Shown: positions 1-14,136 of the stretch, one piece after another
How positions within the stretch are numbered: position 1 is the stretch's first letter
How the letters are laid out: every line of letters starts with the position of its first letter
Source: Augochlora pura
Taxonomy: Eukaryota; Arthropoda; Insecta; Hymenoptera; Halictidae
Reading direction: 5' to 3'
Length of the DNA: 64,000 bases
Assembly: GCF_028453695.1 (NCBI RefSeq)
Contig: NC_135781.1
Location: forward strand, 4,662,779 to 4,726,778
Program-made: the position numbers and the translations under genes
Notes under the pieces: model-generated
Databases searched by the model: none
Told to the model about the DNA's origin: nothing
Seen by the model: the letters and a program-made list of their open reading frames with translations, nothing else

Positions 1-993
1 TTCTGTCACTATAAATCCTCAACTAAAATCAATCGTAATTCGCTGCGACGAATAAAGATCATGCTCGATCGTTTGCCTTTAAGAATTCCTCGGACATAGT
101 CCTCGCAAACGTCCGTCCAATTACCGTGATTTCGCCACGCGAGCAGAGATCGAAGTGCGAGCGTGCGTTCGAAAAGAAGAAAAGCTGGATGTACATTTAG
201 GGATCGTGGCCGTGGGGCAATCGTGGCACGGAGGAGGAGCACTCGAGAAACAACGGCCGCCGTCTCCGGGCGCCGCATTGTTAAGACCGTGGAGAAGTTG
301 AAAAAGCGCTCTCGCCGAGAAAACAGTGTCCCGTCGCGGTGTTCGCAATTTAAGCTCGTTGAGGCGAACCGACCGGCCGAAGAATAATGGGTGGGGGGGA
401 ACTGTTCCTTGGCTCGAGTTCGCGCCTCGCTCCACCCCCTCGGGCAACTCCCCACCCCCTTTCTCGATTCCCATCGCGGAGAACTAATTACTTTCCGGAT
501 TTGTACGGGAAGACGAGCCTCTTCCTCTTCGTTTACCTTGGGTCACGCGTGCCAACTTATTCCGTGACCATGTTAAACGTTCCCTTCGATTTTTCAGCTG
601 AAATAACGCTTCGCCGCGGTTTTAATGGCGTGTTCGCGGAATTGTTTGCACATTGTCCGAGCGGAGCTTTAGAAATCGGAGATATTAATGTTCGGCAGCG
701 GGCACGAAGATTAATTACAGGTACGCGCGGCTGTGGATCGATTGCACGTGTTTGAGGGTTTATGATTTTTAGGGGTTGATTTTCACCGAGCGGTAAGAAA
801 GAAAAATTCGCGATGAGAATTAAAAAGCAAAGAGATTAATAGAGAGTTATCTGATTTATAGAAAGAAATAATTGTCGATAAGCAGAGAATGTTATCTAAT
901 AACTAAACTGTTGATGTTTATGCAAAATTAATATTTGTCGGACAAAAATGGTATAATATTCTCAAACTTTTCTGCCGATGGGTTCTCTTCCTA

Positions 994-1082
994 CAAAAAA
1001 AAAAAACAAATAAATCGATAAATGCAGAAAGTGAATACGTAAATAAATGCAGAAAACAAATAAATGAACGAATAAATAAATC
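994..1082. repeat. A-rich simple repeat
   Basis: An A12 run followed by degenerate units around AAATAAATGCAGAAA. Confidence 0.7.
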
Positions 1083-2135
1083 CAGGAAATCCGCAATCAA
1101 CCGATGGCCGGCGAACGCGCATAGGATCCGGTATCCTGCCAGAAAATATTTAACGCGACAAAGCTGCCGAAGCTCAATGGAAAGCTTTCCACCTCGCGGA
1201 TACCGTCGGCGCATAGTACGCTAAACGGTTCCCATTTAACGCGGCGAATTCCGCGGAGCCAATAAACGAGAGAGTCAGATTTCACCGCGGGGTGGCGGGA
1301 AACATTCTTTTTAATACATCGCCGAGCGATACCATCGGTAAACTTGTTTCACGCGGCAACGTATCGATGATTCCGCGAAAGTAAATTGGCCGGCTGCGTC
1401 CGAAAGGAGGTTCTCGGTTCGGGCAAACATCTCCGGCGCGGCAATAAAGCTCGGCCGGAGCCGCGCGAGTGTTATTGGATGAGTGTAAACCCCCGGCGAA
1501 GTTGCTGCCGCTGGCTTGGTACACCGTCGACATCTTCGTCTCCTCTCGCCTTTATTTACTCCCTTTTTACGACTCGGGAATATAATAAATGGGAAACGAA
1601 ATCAAGACCGACCGTCGGATGCTTTACGCGACGGATACCTCCTCGATGCGTTTCCTTCGTTTTATTCGATCCGCGGATCGATGATCGAAATGATCGTGCC
1701 CGCGGTGCGATAAACAACAAAAATGCTTAAACTGCTCGCCGATTCGATAAACTGTTTACGTTCGGCCTGCTCATCGAAGAGAAATTGCTCGCCGATACAT
1801 CGCGCGGGAGAACGGTTTTTCGGAGACTCCGATCAGGCTACTTTTGTCCATTTATGCACGCGAGATTGAAAATGTTAACAAACGATGCGGTGGTAAGAAA
1901 AATTAGTTGTACGCAGTGTGGTGTTAAACAAATATTAAAATAATGTTTATAAAATAAGTAATGGTACTAGACATTTGTTTAATGATGTATAACCAGTTAA
2001 ACGAATTATTCAACCCCCAGTGATTACACTGACATAACCTCTTAGGGTTGCGACGATCCCATAACATTTCTAATTTCTCTGAAAACGTGTAAATGAATAC
2101 TAGAACATTTAGGTTATACTTTACATGTTCAGTAA

Positions 2136-2230
2136 CATATATAATATATAATAATAATAATAATTATATACTATAATAATAATAATAAGTATATATTATA
2201 ATAATAATAATAAGTATATATTATAATAAA
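2136..2230. repeat. (ATA)n/(TAA)n microsatellite
   Basis: ATA trinucleotide runs arranged as three longer units, each TAATAATAATAA followed by a TATATAT block. Confidence 0.85.
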
Positions 2231-3347
2231 ATACCACAATGTTACCTGTGTTAACTTTGAGCCACCAATAATACTAGACTTTATTATACTATATACTATA
2301 TATAACATAATCATCATTTTATCTCTATCAATTTAAAAAATAACCATTCCTCTCACATGAAATATTCGATCTTTGAAGTATTCACCTGAAACATCGCCCA
2401 CAGTGTTCAAAAACTACACCGTGGCTTCGACTTCGCCGTTCTCTTCATTTTTGATATCCCTAGAGTAAATCCAAATTGAATAGCTATCGATTCGCGAAGG
2501 TATCGAGGAAATATCGCTAAATCCTTCGACCCGCACCACGGCGGTTCCGTGAAATTGATTCTTTGAAGTGAATCGCGCTATCGGGGAAACAGCATCCAGC
2601 TTGTAACAGCTTCCGGGTACATCCCGGGCCAATCGGTTTCGCCGATAAGTCTTATCCATCCATTCGGCGAGGAATGCAGCCCGATCGGTAGAACGATACG
2701 GCCGATCGAACCCCGTTTGAATTGTCGATTGTACGTGGCCGAATGTCGGGACCGAATCAATTACCGCTACCTAATTTCGCTTAACCAGCGTAATCGTAAT
2801 TTCCATCGGAAACGCTGTCGTTCGGCCGAGAGGACTACGCGCGTTACACTATCCTAATCCGAGCGTAGGTTAACGCCGGGGACCGCGAGATAAAGTTTGC
2901 CACCCTTGATGGCGGTTCTAAATTAATTCATCCACCAACGATGGATAATTTTCGCGATCGCGATATTGCCGCTGTTTTGTTATTATTCTTAGTTATAATC
3001 GTTCAGTTTTCGAATATTAGTTTTGAGAATTTATTTGTTCTGCTACTGATTTATTTAACTGCTATGAATTGTGCTTTCTGGTGACGATTTAAATAGACTA
3101 ACTTGCAATTAAAATTTGGTGCAAAAATGATCGATTTTATGTTTGTAAGTAAAGTGATCGGAGACCATATTTCATGTCACTCTATATTACTCCGTAAACT
3201 GTAAATCATCGCGCGTCATATGGACCTCAATATTGTATAAATAGAACGATTAATCATGCTAACTCCGTGTGGAAGCATCGTTGCCACATGTTGTACAATA
3301 ATTATTTTTGCTGATCTTTTTATAACCTCCACTCCCTTTTCCCCGTG

Positions 3348-3432
3348 AACAAATAAATAAATTGATTAATTAAATAATTAATAAGCGAATAAATTAATAA
3401 GTAAGAGGATGAATAAACAAGTAAACAAATAA
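3348..3432. repeat. AT-rich simple repeat
   Basis: Degenerate AAATAAAT and AATTAAT units. Non-coding. Confidence 0.65.
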
Positions 3433-4420
3433 AAATGCAAAATGAGTATACTGTTAAAACTAGAAACTCCTCTAGAGAAGTATTAATAAAAAATTCATAT
3501 TAATCAACGCGTGCATTAATAAACGCTCGGAAAAATCACGGTTTAAAACCCAAAGGAATTCGAGCACGGCGCGGATTTCTCGTTTATAACGTTCTTTCAT
3601 CATCCCTCCCCAACCACAGGCGCATCGGCTTCGACTTGAAGAGTCTCAAACGTCTGTTTGTTCTCTTCCCCCCCGCTGAAAGAATGAAGTTTACTTTTCA
3701 TCGCCAAAGTGCACCGATGCGTATTCATCGAGCACACGCAGCGCGCGGCGAACTTTCATTTTATACCTTTTCGGTTTCCCAACGGCAAGCAGCGGTCTCT
3801 AAAAATTCATAGAAATTTACTCGGCAGTTACAAGAGCGCTATCGCGCGATGCAGCGACGATTTCGGCGCGGTCGAAGTCGCAACCGGTTGGCTTTACGCG
3901 GGTCGACTGCATTGTAGACACGGCGCGTCGCCGCTAAATATTCGGCAAGCCGACGGGACCGTGTGCGACACGTGTTCTAAACGGGTCCGTTCAACTTTTA
4001 TGTGCGCCCCGCGCAAGGAAACAGGCGGGCGAGCGTGTATTACTGTTTGCCAAGTGTCCCGAGAGACGCGATAAAACCGAGCGAAACGTCCTAATCCCCT
4101 GACTCGGCGGGTTAGAGGTGACAATCGTAAAAAGGACTACGCGTTCGATGAGTCGTTGCCCTCGACGCGGTGAGGCCAGAAAACGGCCGTTTCTGCGTTA
4201 ACAGGCTCGCAGAACCGTTTCAATTAGATGCCCCGGCTCTTATTGAGCCTGCGGCCGCCGTGTGTTCCGCAGGAAATTAAGAGCAAATACGGAATTGTTC
4301 GTTTCCCGAGGGAATGTAATTTCGATACTCTCCACAAGAATTTTTGATAGATCAAGCATATTGAAAATACAATTTTTCAACCCATCTATAATAACATTAA
4401 AATAAGGAGCAGAACAAAGT

Positions 4421-4569
4421 GATTCACAAAATGAAGAACAAAATTAAATTATTCACAAAATAAAGAATAAGGATAAAGTTATTCACAAAATAAAGAATAA
4501 GGATAAAATTATTCACAAAATAAAGAACAAACTAAAATTATTCACAAACTAAAAGTCGAACCTAAAATT
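4421..4569. repeat. 30-bp tandem repeat, five units
   Basis: Five units of 29-30 bp, each starting ATTCACAAAATAAAGAA, with 80-95 percent agreement by eye. AT-rich and non-coding. Confidence 0.9.
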
Positions 4570-5246
4570 ACAGAAACAAATACATCTAGACTTGCAACAG
4601 TTTATAGTACAAATATAAAAGTTGTAGTCAAGTGCAAAAAATTGAAACAAGTTCATGTACAATGAACGCGTAGTTTCGTTGACATTGCGTTGGACGACAC
4701 TTGGCAGCCGATCAAAGTTCCGGCCGTGACAGATGTACAGGCGCGTAAGAATGGGTCCACGGACGATTTCATTGTGCTAATCGCGCCAAGGTTCAAAGTA
4801 AATTCCAACCGCAGCCCTTCAACGCTGTCGATTCATTTGCGTGGGCTCGATTCAAACGTTGTCGATAATTGTGCAATTGCACGACGCCGTTTAATTAACT
4901 CATCCGAGCGCGGCGGGCACGTCCGCGCGTTCCGTTGATCACATTTGCCTTCGCCGACAATGAATGAAAAAAAAAATATCAGCAAACGTTTGCAAAATAA
5001 TCGGAAACCGTTGTAAATGTATCGACGATCCCGCGGAATTTCGTTAACTTAATTTTGGAAAACCGGAGTCTAGACATTTTTTGGATAATTCAGTGTATAA
5101 GAAATCTTATGATTGTTATAGTTTTAATGTTGCGTGATAATATAGAAGATAGTCTGAATTACTAATTTATTAATTTATTAATTTAGCAACGTTGCAAATG
5201 GCAACGTTATTGATTATTTAACAGTAGACGTTAAAGTCTGAAGAAA

Positions 5247-5800
5247 GATCATAAATTGGTAATTTTGGTTATTTGATACATCTGATCTCGATAAAATACT
5301 ATGATAATAATTATTTTGCAGTACAGTATACACGAATAGATAAACGCAGATAGTAATTTCCCTCAAAATCGCCTCCATAGTTTCAGCAGTTAATTAGAAA
5401 GCAGGACATCCAATTAACGAACCATAAATGGTTGTTTCCGTCGCACTATACTTCTATGCTGGATAAAATACCACAATAACAAAAACTGTACAATAAAGTA
5501 TTCATAAATAAATAAATCGAGCTAAAAATTTCCCCCAAATTCGCCTCCATAATTTCTCTCTTTCATTATAAAGCAATGATTCATAAAATGGTAATTTTAA
5601 TTTATGCAACACTTCTAATTTCGATGAAATATGATAATCACAATTACTGCACAATATAGAATGCGCAAATAGGTAAATCTAACTAATAATTTTCCACAAA
5701 ATCGTCTGCATAATTTCAGCATTTATATACAAAAGCTGAATTATCATAAAATGATCATTTTAATTCAACGCTTCTATCGACTATAAAAGCATACTCGACA
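5247..5800. repeat. Diverged tandem repeat, unit about 160-170 bp
   Basis: Three full copies and part of a fourth, starting near 5,250, 5,420, 5,579 and 5,742. Each has CATAAA.TGGT near its start, then a TACTATGAT-like stretch, a GCACAATA-like stretch, TTTCCC.CAAAATCGCCTCC and AATTTCAGC. The copies differ strongly, so this is an old array. Confidence 0.65.
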
Positions 5801-7500
5801 AAGAACGAACAACAAATGAAATATTTTAAATATTCAACGAACGCAAAATTGTTAAAGTTCAACGTCTCTCGCCAGTACGTTTCCCGCCCTGTCTCGGTTT
5901 TTGCTGCTTGGACACTTGCATCCGCCCGGTCATTTGTCCGAGTCCGTCCCCGATTACCTCGATCTCGGCCATTAATTAATCGGAATCTTGATCACCGAGG
6001 ATTTCGTTCGCCGTAAGAATTCTCACGGGCGTCTTTTCCCGTTCCGCGAACCGGCAGAGCGCGCCTTAATCAAGCCGGCCGTCGTCGAATCTCTCGACGC
6101 TTCGGGGAAACCGAATTCAATATCGCTGTAAATACGGACGCGGTATGAAACACGCCGGTAATAATCCTTATGGGGGACCCCCTGTCGGCTAGTTTCTTGT
6201 CCGCGGCAGCATGGCAGCTCATTTAATATCTACCGAGGAGGGGAGGGGGGGACCTAATTTCTCGTAGTAAGAATGAAAGATCCCGTCGCGAGGATCGTCG
6301 AATGATGCCGGCCGAACGACCCCCGTCGCGGCTCTCATTCCGCTGGAAAAATGTGTCCTCTCGTTCCTGGAGTCGACACGCCGAACGGACTATCGATATT
6401 CGTCTCCTTAACAGTCGTTTTAGTTGCAGTGTGACAATGGAAGCTTTGTACGAAGGTAGGGAAATGATTAATTTATGATTTATTGCTTCGTAGGCGAGTA
6501 CTGCGATTTTTTAGCTATGTTTAGCTAGAAATACACACGTGACTGTACACTCTTCATCATTAGAGTATTTTATAGAGACTAGAAGACGAGTAGGTATAAT
6601 AATTTATGATTAAAGTTGTACATCATAGTGCAGTTATTAATCAAAGGAATGAATAAAATTGAATTTTCATCGCCAGAATATTCGCACCCCTTTGAACACG
6701 AAATTCACTTTAAAATATTGTACCAATTAACTTTTCTTTTTTGTATGAAACAATCACCAAAAAGATTTCTGCAAAAATTAAAATTCGTGTAAATGTCCAG
6801 TTAAAATAAAAATGTCACTTTTCAACTCTTCATTTGAGTGAATGATTAAACTTCGAGCGTAACATTTTGCGATTAAACTTTAAACATTACAGCGCGAAAA
6901 CTGCCCTCGCAAATTCCATAAAACTTCTGTAACTTCTGCAAACATTTCCCCCACGTTGCATGAACGTGATGTAGTATTTTTCGGAGAAATCGGAGTATAT
7001 AATTCAACAAGGTTCATGAAGCGAGAAGGAAACAGCGTTAACCCTTTTCGAGCACCCCAATTTGCATCAGCGCGGTCTCAGGGTACTCCCGCTAGAGCCA
7101 CGACTCTATAAACAGACGAAACTTAACAACTCCCAGAGGTCGTAGCATTGTTTAGAAAATTCGTTGATCGCGGAGGTCCTTTTCCTCCGGTACAGTACAT
7201 GGAAATTGTCTTCCCGAAGCTCCTCGGCGTCGAGAAGTAATATTCGGATATTGCGACAGGCTTCTGTCGTAGCATAACTCGTAAAACGGAGCGCGGCGGT
7301 GATAAATGTGTATCCAGGGGATGCGTGAACGACGAGCCAGTTTACTATCATCGATCGGCTGGTTTCGACGTTCACACTTCGCCTGACCTTTGTTCGAAAC
7401 CCATCCTACTCTGTCTGTCTTTTTCAATACCTCACTTTATAACTTTCCCCCTTCGTCGAGCCCTCGGTTGCTTTCTTAGTGTCCTCAGTTTATTCTGGTG

Positions 7501-7725
7501 TCCTATTTCTCTATTTGTCTGTTTCTCTATTTCTCTATTTATTTGTTTCTCTATTTCTCAATTTCTCTATCTCTGTATTTCTCTATTTCTCTATTTTTCT
7601 GTTTCTCTATTTGTTGGTTCGCTTGTTTCTCTGTTTCTCAATTTCTCAATTTCTCTATTTTTCTGTTTCTCTATTTGTTGGTTTGTTCGCTTCTCTATTT
7701 CTCTATCTCTCTTTCTCACTTTCTC
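7501..7725. repeat. Pyrimidine-rich minisatellite TTTCTCTA
   Basis: Array of TTTCTCTA and TTTGTCTG-like 8-bp units with one strand almost purely pyrimidine. All three plus-strand frames are open through it and give Ser/Phe/Leu-rich peptides that are artefacts. Confidence 0.9.
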
Positions 7726-7739
7726 ATATTCCAGAATTA

Positions 7740-8010
7740 GGCATTATTCGAATGAAACTTAAATGCGAGAAGGATTTCGAATACAATTTCTAAGTGACAT
7801 TTTATGCGAATATTCATTCGATTAAATTCTTCGAATAAAGCTTTATTCGAATAAAATCCTGAAATAAAATTGTATTCAACTAACGTCTCGAATAGAATTG
7901 AATCCAAACAACCGTTTCTTATAAATTCTTCCATTTCAATTTTATTCGAGTGATATATCGATTAAATTTTTCAAATAAAATTTCAGTCGACTAATATCCC
8001 GAATAAATTC
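7740..8010. repeat. Degenerate TTCGAATAAA repeats
   Basis: About ten spaced occurrences of ATTCGAATAAAATT-like words in both orientations in an AT-rich stretch. A (CT)n run lies just downstream at about 8,090-8,109. Confidence 0.55.
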
Positions 8011-11000
8011 CACGAACAAAATGTTACTCGTTATTCATTATTCGCGTAAAATATGCCCAACTCTGCCACTTTGTCACTTTCTCCCTACTCCTCTCTCTCT
8101 CTCTCTCTACTATTCTACCTCTCCATCCGTCTATCCTTTTCTCTCTCGGAGCCTTTTGCTAGCCGAGTTCGCCCCGCCGATGCCGATGTGCCAGGTCCCC
8201 GATTAAAACCGTGCGGTTCCGCATTCATTAAACTTTAATCCCAGCCTTTTCATTATCCGCCGTAAAGACCGATCGGGAAAGTCCTGACGCGGCCGACAAA
8301 TTTTCCGCGCGCGCCGGCTATCAATTTTTCCAACGACTCTGATCGCGTATTCACGAATCTGCCGGCGTCGGCGTCTCTGGCCCGCAAACAGACGATTGTT
8401 TCGGCAAGTTTTCCCGGCTTTGTCCCGGATCGTTGTACGGACAATTTAGAATTTCTACTCTTCCGTTCTCCCTATCTTTCTTTTTTTTTCTCGTTTAATT
8501 ATGATGTAGTCGCGGCCGCGAGTGAATCATGATTGCAACTAGGACACCGAAAGTTGGAAGTTAATTCGTTGCACGTATTTCTGGCAGTGAGCTCCGGGGA
8601 TCGCTCGGTGAAATGCGAAGTTGTAATTAAACCGCCCAAGTTATTAGATTGTGTATTCCACAGACGAATGCTGGTGTATTTTTGACAAATGGATCCAATT
8701 GTTTTGCTTCGATTAATCCTTTGCTCGAACGATCTTTGTAAACGTCCTGCGAGCTATTATTTCATGAGACGGTTCATTAAATACGGAAACAGGCTATTCG
8801 TCTTGCTTCTTCTATTAAAAAAGTATAAGACAAGTGAAATGATTGTAAAAACTGAAATTTCTTTTTTATTATTAAACTAAGGAATTTATCTATTTATTTA
8901 CTAAGGCTTTGAACATTATTATATACGAAAGCATAAGCATCCATCGTCTATTAATCACATATTAAATGCAATAATCAAATATTTAGAAAGAACAGAGAAA
9001 TAAATTTCAACGAGCATACACGCGTCGCTGTTATTTAATTTACCGCCGTGGTAAAATTCGGCGGATGTCAGAAATAGACAAGCCCGTGGAAAGAATCAAA
9101 GAAACACAAGACACAGGGCAGATTTTCATTTCCCAGCTACTGACAACACCTCTGTAGGATATAAGAAAAGTTCGATGAAGATGGGACGAAGGGATTCCCC
9201 CGGTGAGTACGGTTTTTCCACGCGTAAAAGGAAACCTGATCATGCCACAGAACGAACATAAGACTCTCCGAAGTTTTCGTGTTAGCCCCTCAGAACACGG
9301 TACACACGTCGCCGAGACGTTTGGCATCCGAAGGTGAAAACTGTGCTTTGTTCTTCGGGGACCGGGCGATGCGGTTGACACTGCGGCGCAGTTCGCGAAC
9401 ACCTCCGCAAGGCCAAGGCCTAAATAAATGGCCGCGTCGTAATTACGATCGGAAAGCACGTTTTCATTTGCGAGACGTATCGTAGAATGTAATGAATTTT
9501 GTGAAAGATCCGGGGGGCGAGCATGATTTCGAAAAAGAACGACGTTCTATTTTGAGAGCAAATACACGTTGTGGACTGTTCTCGCTGACCAATTCAATGC
9601 TCGAGCGCGTTGTTGACTCGAGAATGTTTGGACACTCTCCGTTTCGTATTATGAATAATGTTCTGGTTCGCCGGAGGCCGGCTCGCCGACGGAAAAACGT
9701 TTTGAAATCATTCTGAAAGGATACTCGAAAATGGACTCGAAACAGAATCGTTAATCTGTGAATTTATATGGAAAATTACAATGTCCCGCACGAATCGCTG
9801 GCGATTTTAATAATTTCCTAAAATCATTTTTATTTCAAATCGTACGTTTCTCGTGACGGAATGTACAGAAATTAAATTGTTAATATTTAATATTTATATT
9901 TGTTCAAACTAGCATTGGGTAGTCTGTAAAATCTTGATAAAATTAATATTCTTATTAGAGAAAATTTTCATTTTTATTCTCTTTATAATATAGGACATAT
10001 TTAATAAATATGATATAGTATAATATTTCAAAGATCAGCGCCATAATGACCCATATATTTTATAATTATTAACACCAGATGTATGAAAAAATTTTATCCT
10101 CCGAACTGGATCGAAATCTTCGCACACGTCTGACATGAATAATTAACAGTTCCATTCGCGATTTCTTCCGGGCCGCAATTCTTCTCGCCCTTATTGAGCC
10201 ATAAATCCCGTAAGCGCGCTCTTTCATTCCGGCCGCCGGATAATCGTCGCGAAAGTAATTCGAGGCTTGTTCTTCGATTCTTTTCTATTCCCGGCGCGGT
10301 TCCCGGCGCACTCCGGCGCAGTTCCCGGTGCACGCTCTTACGGCCCTTGGTGCGGCTCTCATCTCCCCGCGATGGCGATTGTTACGCCCGCGTAATGGCG
10401 ACGGTACAGTTGTTCCAATTATGCCGCATTACGTGGCACGCGTGCGATATCACGGATAGCGACCAGGTTAAAGTCAACGTGGATGCGGATTACTCGTGCC
10501 ACTTAATTTCCGTCGTGCAGGGGTGCAAGAAAAGGCAGTCGCATTATGGAAATAGCGACGCGACGCCGCCAGTTCCAGCGTTTTCAACGGAGCCGTTTCC
10601 GGAAAATAGAGGGAACCGCCTTTCTAGTTTTACTCCTCCAGATTCTATCTTGTTCTAAACATTCCGAACCACGATTTTGCGGTGGTTCGATTTTTATAGG
10701 CGTTATTTATTTATTTTATACGCGTTAATTCTTCTTTTACGAGTTTCAGTGTGTTAGAGATATTAATGCGATTAATTGTAATAAAGCATAGCTTAATCGC
10801 GTAATAAATTATGTTCGAAAGGAAACAGAAATTTAACTAATTGTATTATACAAAAATGTGTCTAACTATATTTTACCCAAATGCCCTTAACCATGACTTT
10901 GTCCATAATATATACATAATCTTGAAATGACTTAATTGATTTTATTATGCAAAAATCTGACTGAATGTATTGTTCAGAAATTCGACAAATTGCAGAGAAC

Positions 11001-12236
11001 AACAAATTAAAAGTGACTGATATTGTCAATCGTCTTATGTTTCGTCAAATTTACAAATTTCATACCAAATACAAATTTACAAATTTCACATCAAATACAA
11101 ATTTACACTAAATATCGAGTTAGCCTAACAATTGCTCTCCAAACCATGGGAGAGTACATTTGCAAGACGTTAATTGCTCGAAATTACGTCTGAACTTACC
11201 CGACAAAGTTCCACCCGTTTGGAAACGAACCGCCCACCAGAGTAATAGCTTTATAAGGGTAGTTTGCTGGGCTAGCAAATAAATACGTCACGGAATCAGT
11301 CTCCAACGATCAAACAGCACCGAGAATTAGACCGGTGCATAGCGAATGCCGCGTACACCCGAACGCAAAGATACGAACGCGGCCACCACTCCGGGGCAAT
11401 TTGTGCGTCGATGCGATTACGGCGGATAATCAAGCGGCCATTACAGTTGCATTTATTCTAATCCATTCCACGAGTGTCATAGAGGATACAGCGACACACG
11501 GGATCCCGGGGCCGACGAAAAACGCGTGCAGCAGCAACCCCGGCCCTGTTGAACGCAATTCGATTCGGACGGAGTTTAATCGTCACAGGTTGCAAATGGC
11601 GAGCGACGTCTATCAAGCTCATCTAATAATCGGAGATAAATGGCCGTCGGTCGGCATTAGCTGCTGTATCGATTCTACGAACGACAGTCGATTACCTGCA
11701 TACGCGATCGGACGGTAGCCGAATCTCTGAACGGATCGCTTCGCCGATCCGTCTACGCGCGTCGCCTTGTTGTCGTCTCGATCTTCCTCGGGTTGTTCGC
11801 TTCTCGAGCGGCGAGTCATCTTGCTCCGCCCGTGCCACGCGCTCGTTCCCAGCGAAATTAATTTTCACGCGAAACTAGCGCAGTCCGTTAGCTGTTTGTT
11901 CTGTCGACGGCGTAGTTTGCCCTACGTAATTTTGGGAGGAGCCTGGCCCCGGGCAAATCCAAAGCGATTCGGAACTTTCCACGTTTAATCCGACACGCGG
12001 CCGGTATTGAAAATTCCCGGGGAAAATCGGCGCCACGGGACAACGGTTGGATTCCGTCCGTGAAATATTATATTTCCCGCGAGATTACAGAAGTTTTCCG
12101 GCCGGACGGTCCCGGCGCGTTGTAAATGCTGCGATTACCGTCGATCTGCCGCGTCTTCGATCCGGCGGTGATCAAAGTGAAGGCTGCGATCGAGTACCGT
12201 TAATTAATAATCGATTTTTTATCGACTAGTTCCATT

Positions 12237-12810
12237 AGTTAAACCCTGCTGCGTTTAATTGAAAGATTTTCCACAGTCGAATGTCGCAGAGTGGATTTTG
12301 ATTAACTATTATCATTAATAGAAGGACCTTAGTAACATCAAACATTGTGACATTCATTTTATAATATTAATATAAGATTATTATCATGTAAATACACCAA
12401 TAGAAAATGACGAGATTTTATATATTTAAAAATAAAGTTAATATTCTCGTGTATAGAATGCAAATTTCTACCCTGTGTTAAGAATGTTCACTGCGCCAAG
12501 TCTCTGCGCATCCGTGTAACAAGTGTCTTAACTTTCGTCGGCAAGTACATGTTGTTCCTATAGGAATGCAACTCTGTAGTCAAACCTAGCCATGTTTAAT
12601 TAAAAGCTTTCGCCCAGCTAGACTGAGGCGGAGTGGAATTTTATTCCCGGAATTCGTAGTTTCTAAAATGAAGACGACCCGAGTGGTGGGGTATCGTAGG
12701 ATAACTTTCGCCACACGGTTTTACCCATGAATTCTATAATCAAACTACCGCGTGTTTAATTAAAAAATTTTACACGGTCCGGCTGCGGTACTGCGGAATT
12801 TGATTAAGAT
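12237..12810. repeat. Three dispersed copies of a 70-bp segment
   Basis: Copies at about 12,237-12,306, 12,577-12,650 and 12,738-12,810. Each reads TCAAAC..., then GTGTTTAATTAAAA, a short variable part, GGCTG.GGCGGAGTGGAATT-like sequence and TTGATTAA. Spacing is unequal. Confidence 0.5.
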
Positions 12811-14101
12811 AGAACGCGAAGAAGCGACAGGAGGAAGGACTCCCGTGGCACGCTCTTCCGTGAATTCAGCCTTACAGTCGCACCTCGCCGCGTTTAAGGT
12901 CCAGGAAATGCTTCGATGGCTTCGAAGGAGACCGAGACATTTTTCGCATATTTCCGGGGTTACGGTCCCGGCCCCACGGCGATGCGAATTATTTCGGGTC
13001 GAATAGCTGCGGCCGGAATTGCCCCGGATAAAATCCGCCACCGCGGGCCTACGCCGCCGGCCGCGAAATTTCCCGACGCCGCAAACGTGCCCGGCTCGTT
13101 TCGACCATTCCAGCTTCCATTCCAGAATTTCGGATATTTTCATTGCCCCGCGTGACGCAATTAGAACCGGGCTCCGCGGACCGCCGCCCGTAGCCTTACA
13201 CTCGGTCTTCGAACAGATTCCAGCGGCTTCGAATTAATTATACAATTACTTATCTATTTTTCTTTCGCCTTTCATGGTTTCCGCGAAATTTCCCCCCGAG
13301 AATTTTACGTTGGCGTCTCTCTCAATTTATGGAATAATAATTTAAATGAAAAGAAAGATAAATATTTGTTCGTTGAAGCGTGTATTTCAACTCAATAAAG
13401 ACAGTGATTCCTGCTAGGAAACTTCCTTGCAAAAAGGAAATGATTTATTATAGTGAAAATAGAAGCTTTGCTCGTTAAAATGAGCCATGGCAGATTATTA
13501 TCCAATTTATTATCACGAACTTGCAGAATTTCATTTTTATCATTACTTCATTTTTCAACTTACTTCGCGGAGATTTAAAGAAAAGATTTTATCGTCTAAT
13601 ATATTTTTCTCGGTGATATCAGCGTTACATACAATTCCCATAAACACGCGATCTTCCTCATCTTTTATAAACTCGCCAAATAAAGATTCGTCTAAAGCGC
13701 CACGCTGAAACTGTCTCCGATTTCTAGACCAGACCAAAACTCCAACTGCAGTTCAGTAACCGCAACCAGAACTCAAATTACATCGCTATAGTCGCACAAT
13801 CGCAGCAAACACCGCTTCACCCGAAACCTCAACTCACCGAAGGCGTTCGAAGCTCTAAGAACATTAAACCTTCAGAACTCGCGAATCCCTTCGATCCACG
13901 TATCGGGACGATAAAACCACTGAAACCGCGGAAACTTTTCCCTCGAAATCTCAACTAATATGTATACTTTTTTTTAATGAAAGTGACACAATTATATAAC
14001 AGACTCTGCCTTTTAATTTCACTTGATTTATAAGTGAAAAATATGAAACATATTTATTACGTATAGTTGTACATCGACTTAGAAACTCGTCAAATATATA
14101 T

Positions 14102-14136
14102 TTGAGGTTATGTTCTTTACAAGAACATAACCTCAA
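14102..14136. repeat. Perfect 16-bp palindrome with 3-bp spacer
   Basis: Arm TTGAGGTTATGTTCTT, spacer TAC, then the exact reverse complement. No terminator role is expected in a eukaryote. Confidence 0.9.

Noticed and set aside
7325..7793. Three overlapping plus-strand frames rich in Phe, Ser and Leu
   Set aside because: Products of the TTTCTCTA array; not membrane proteins.
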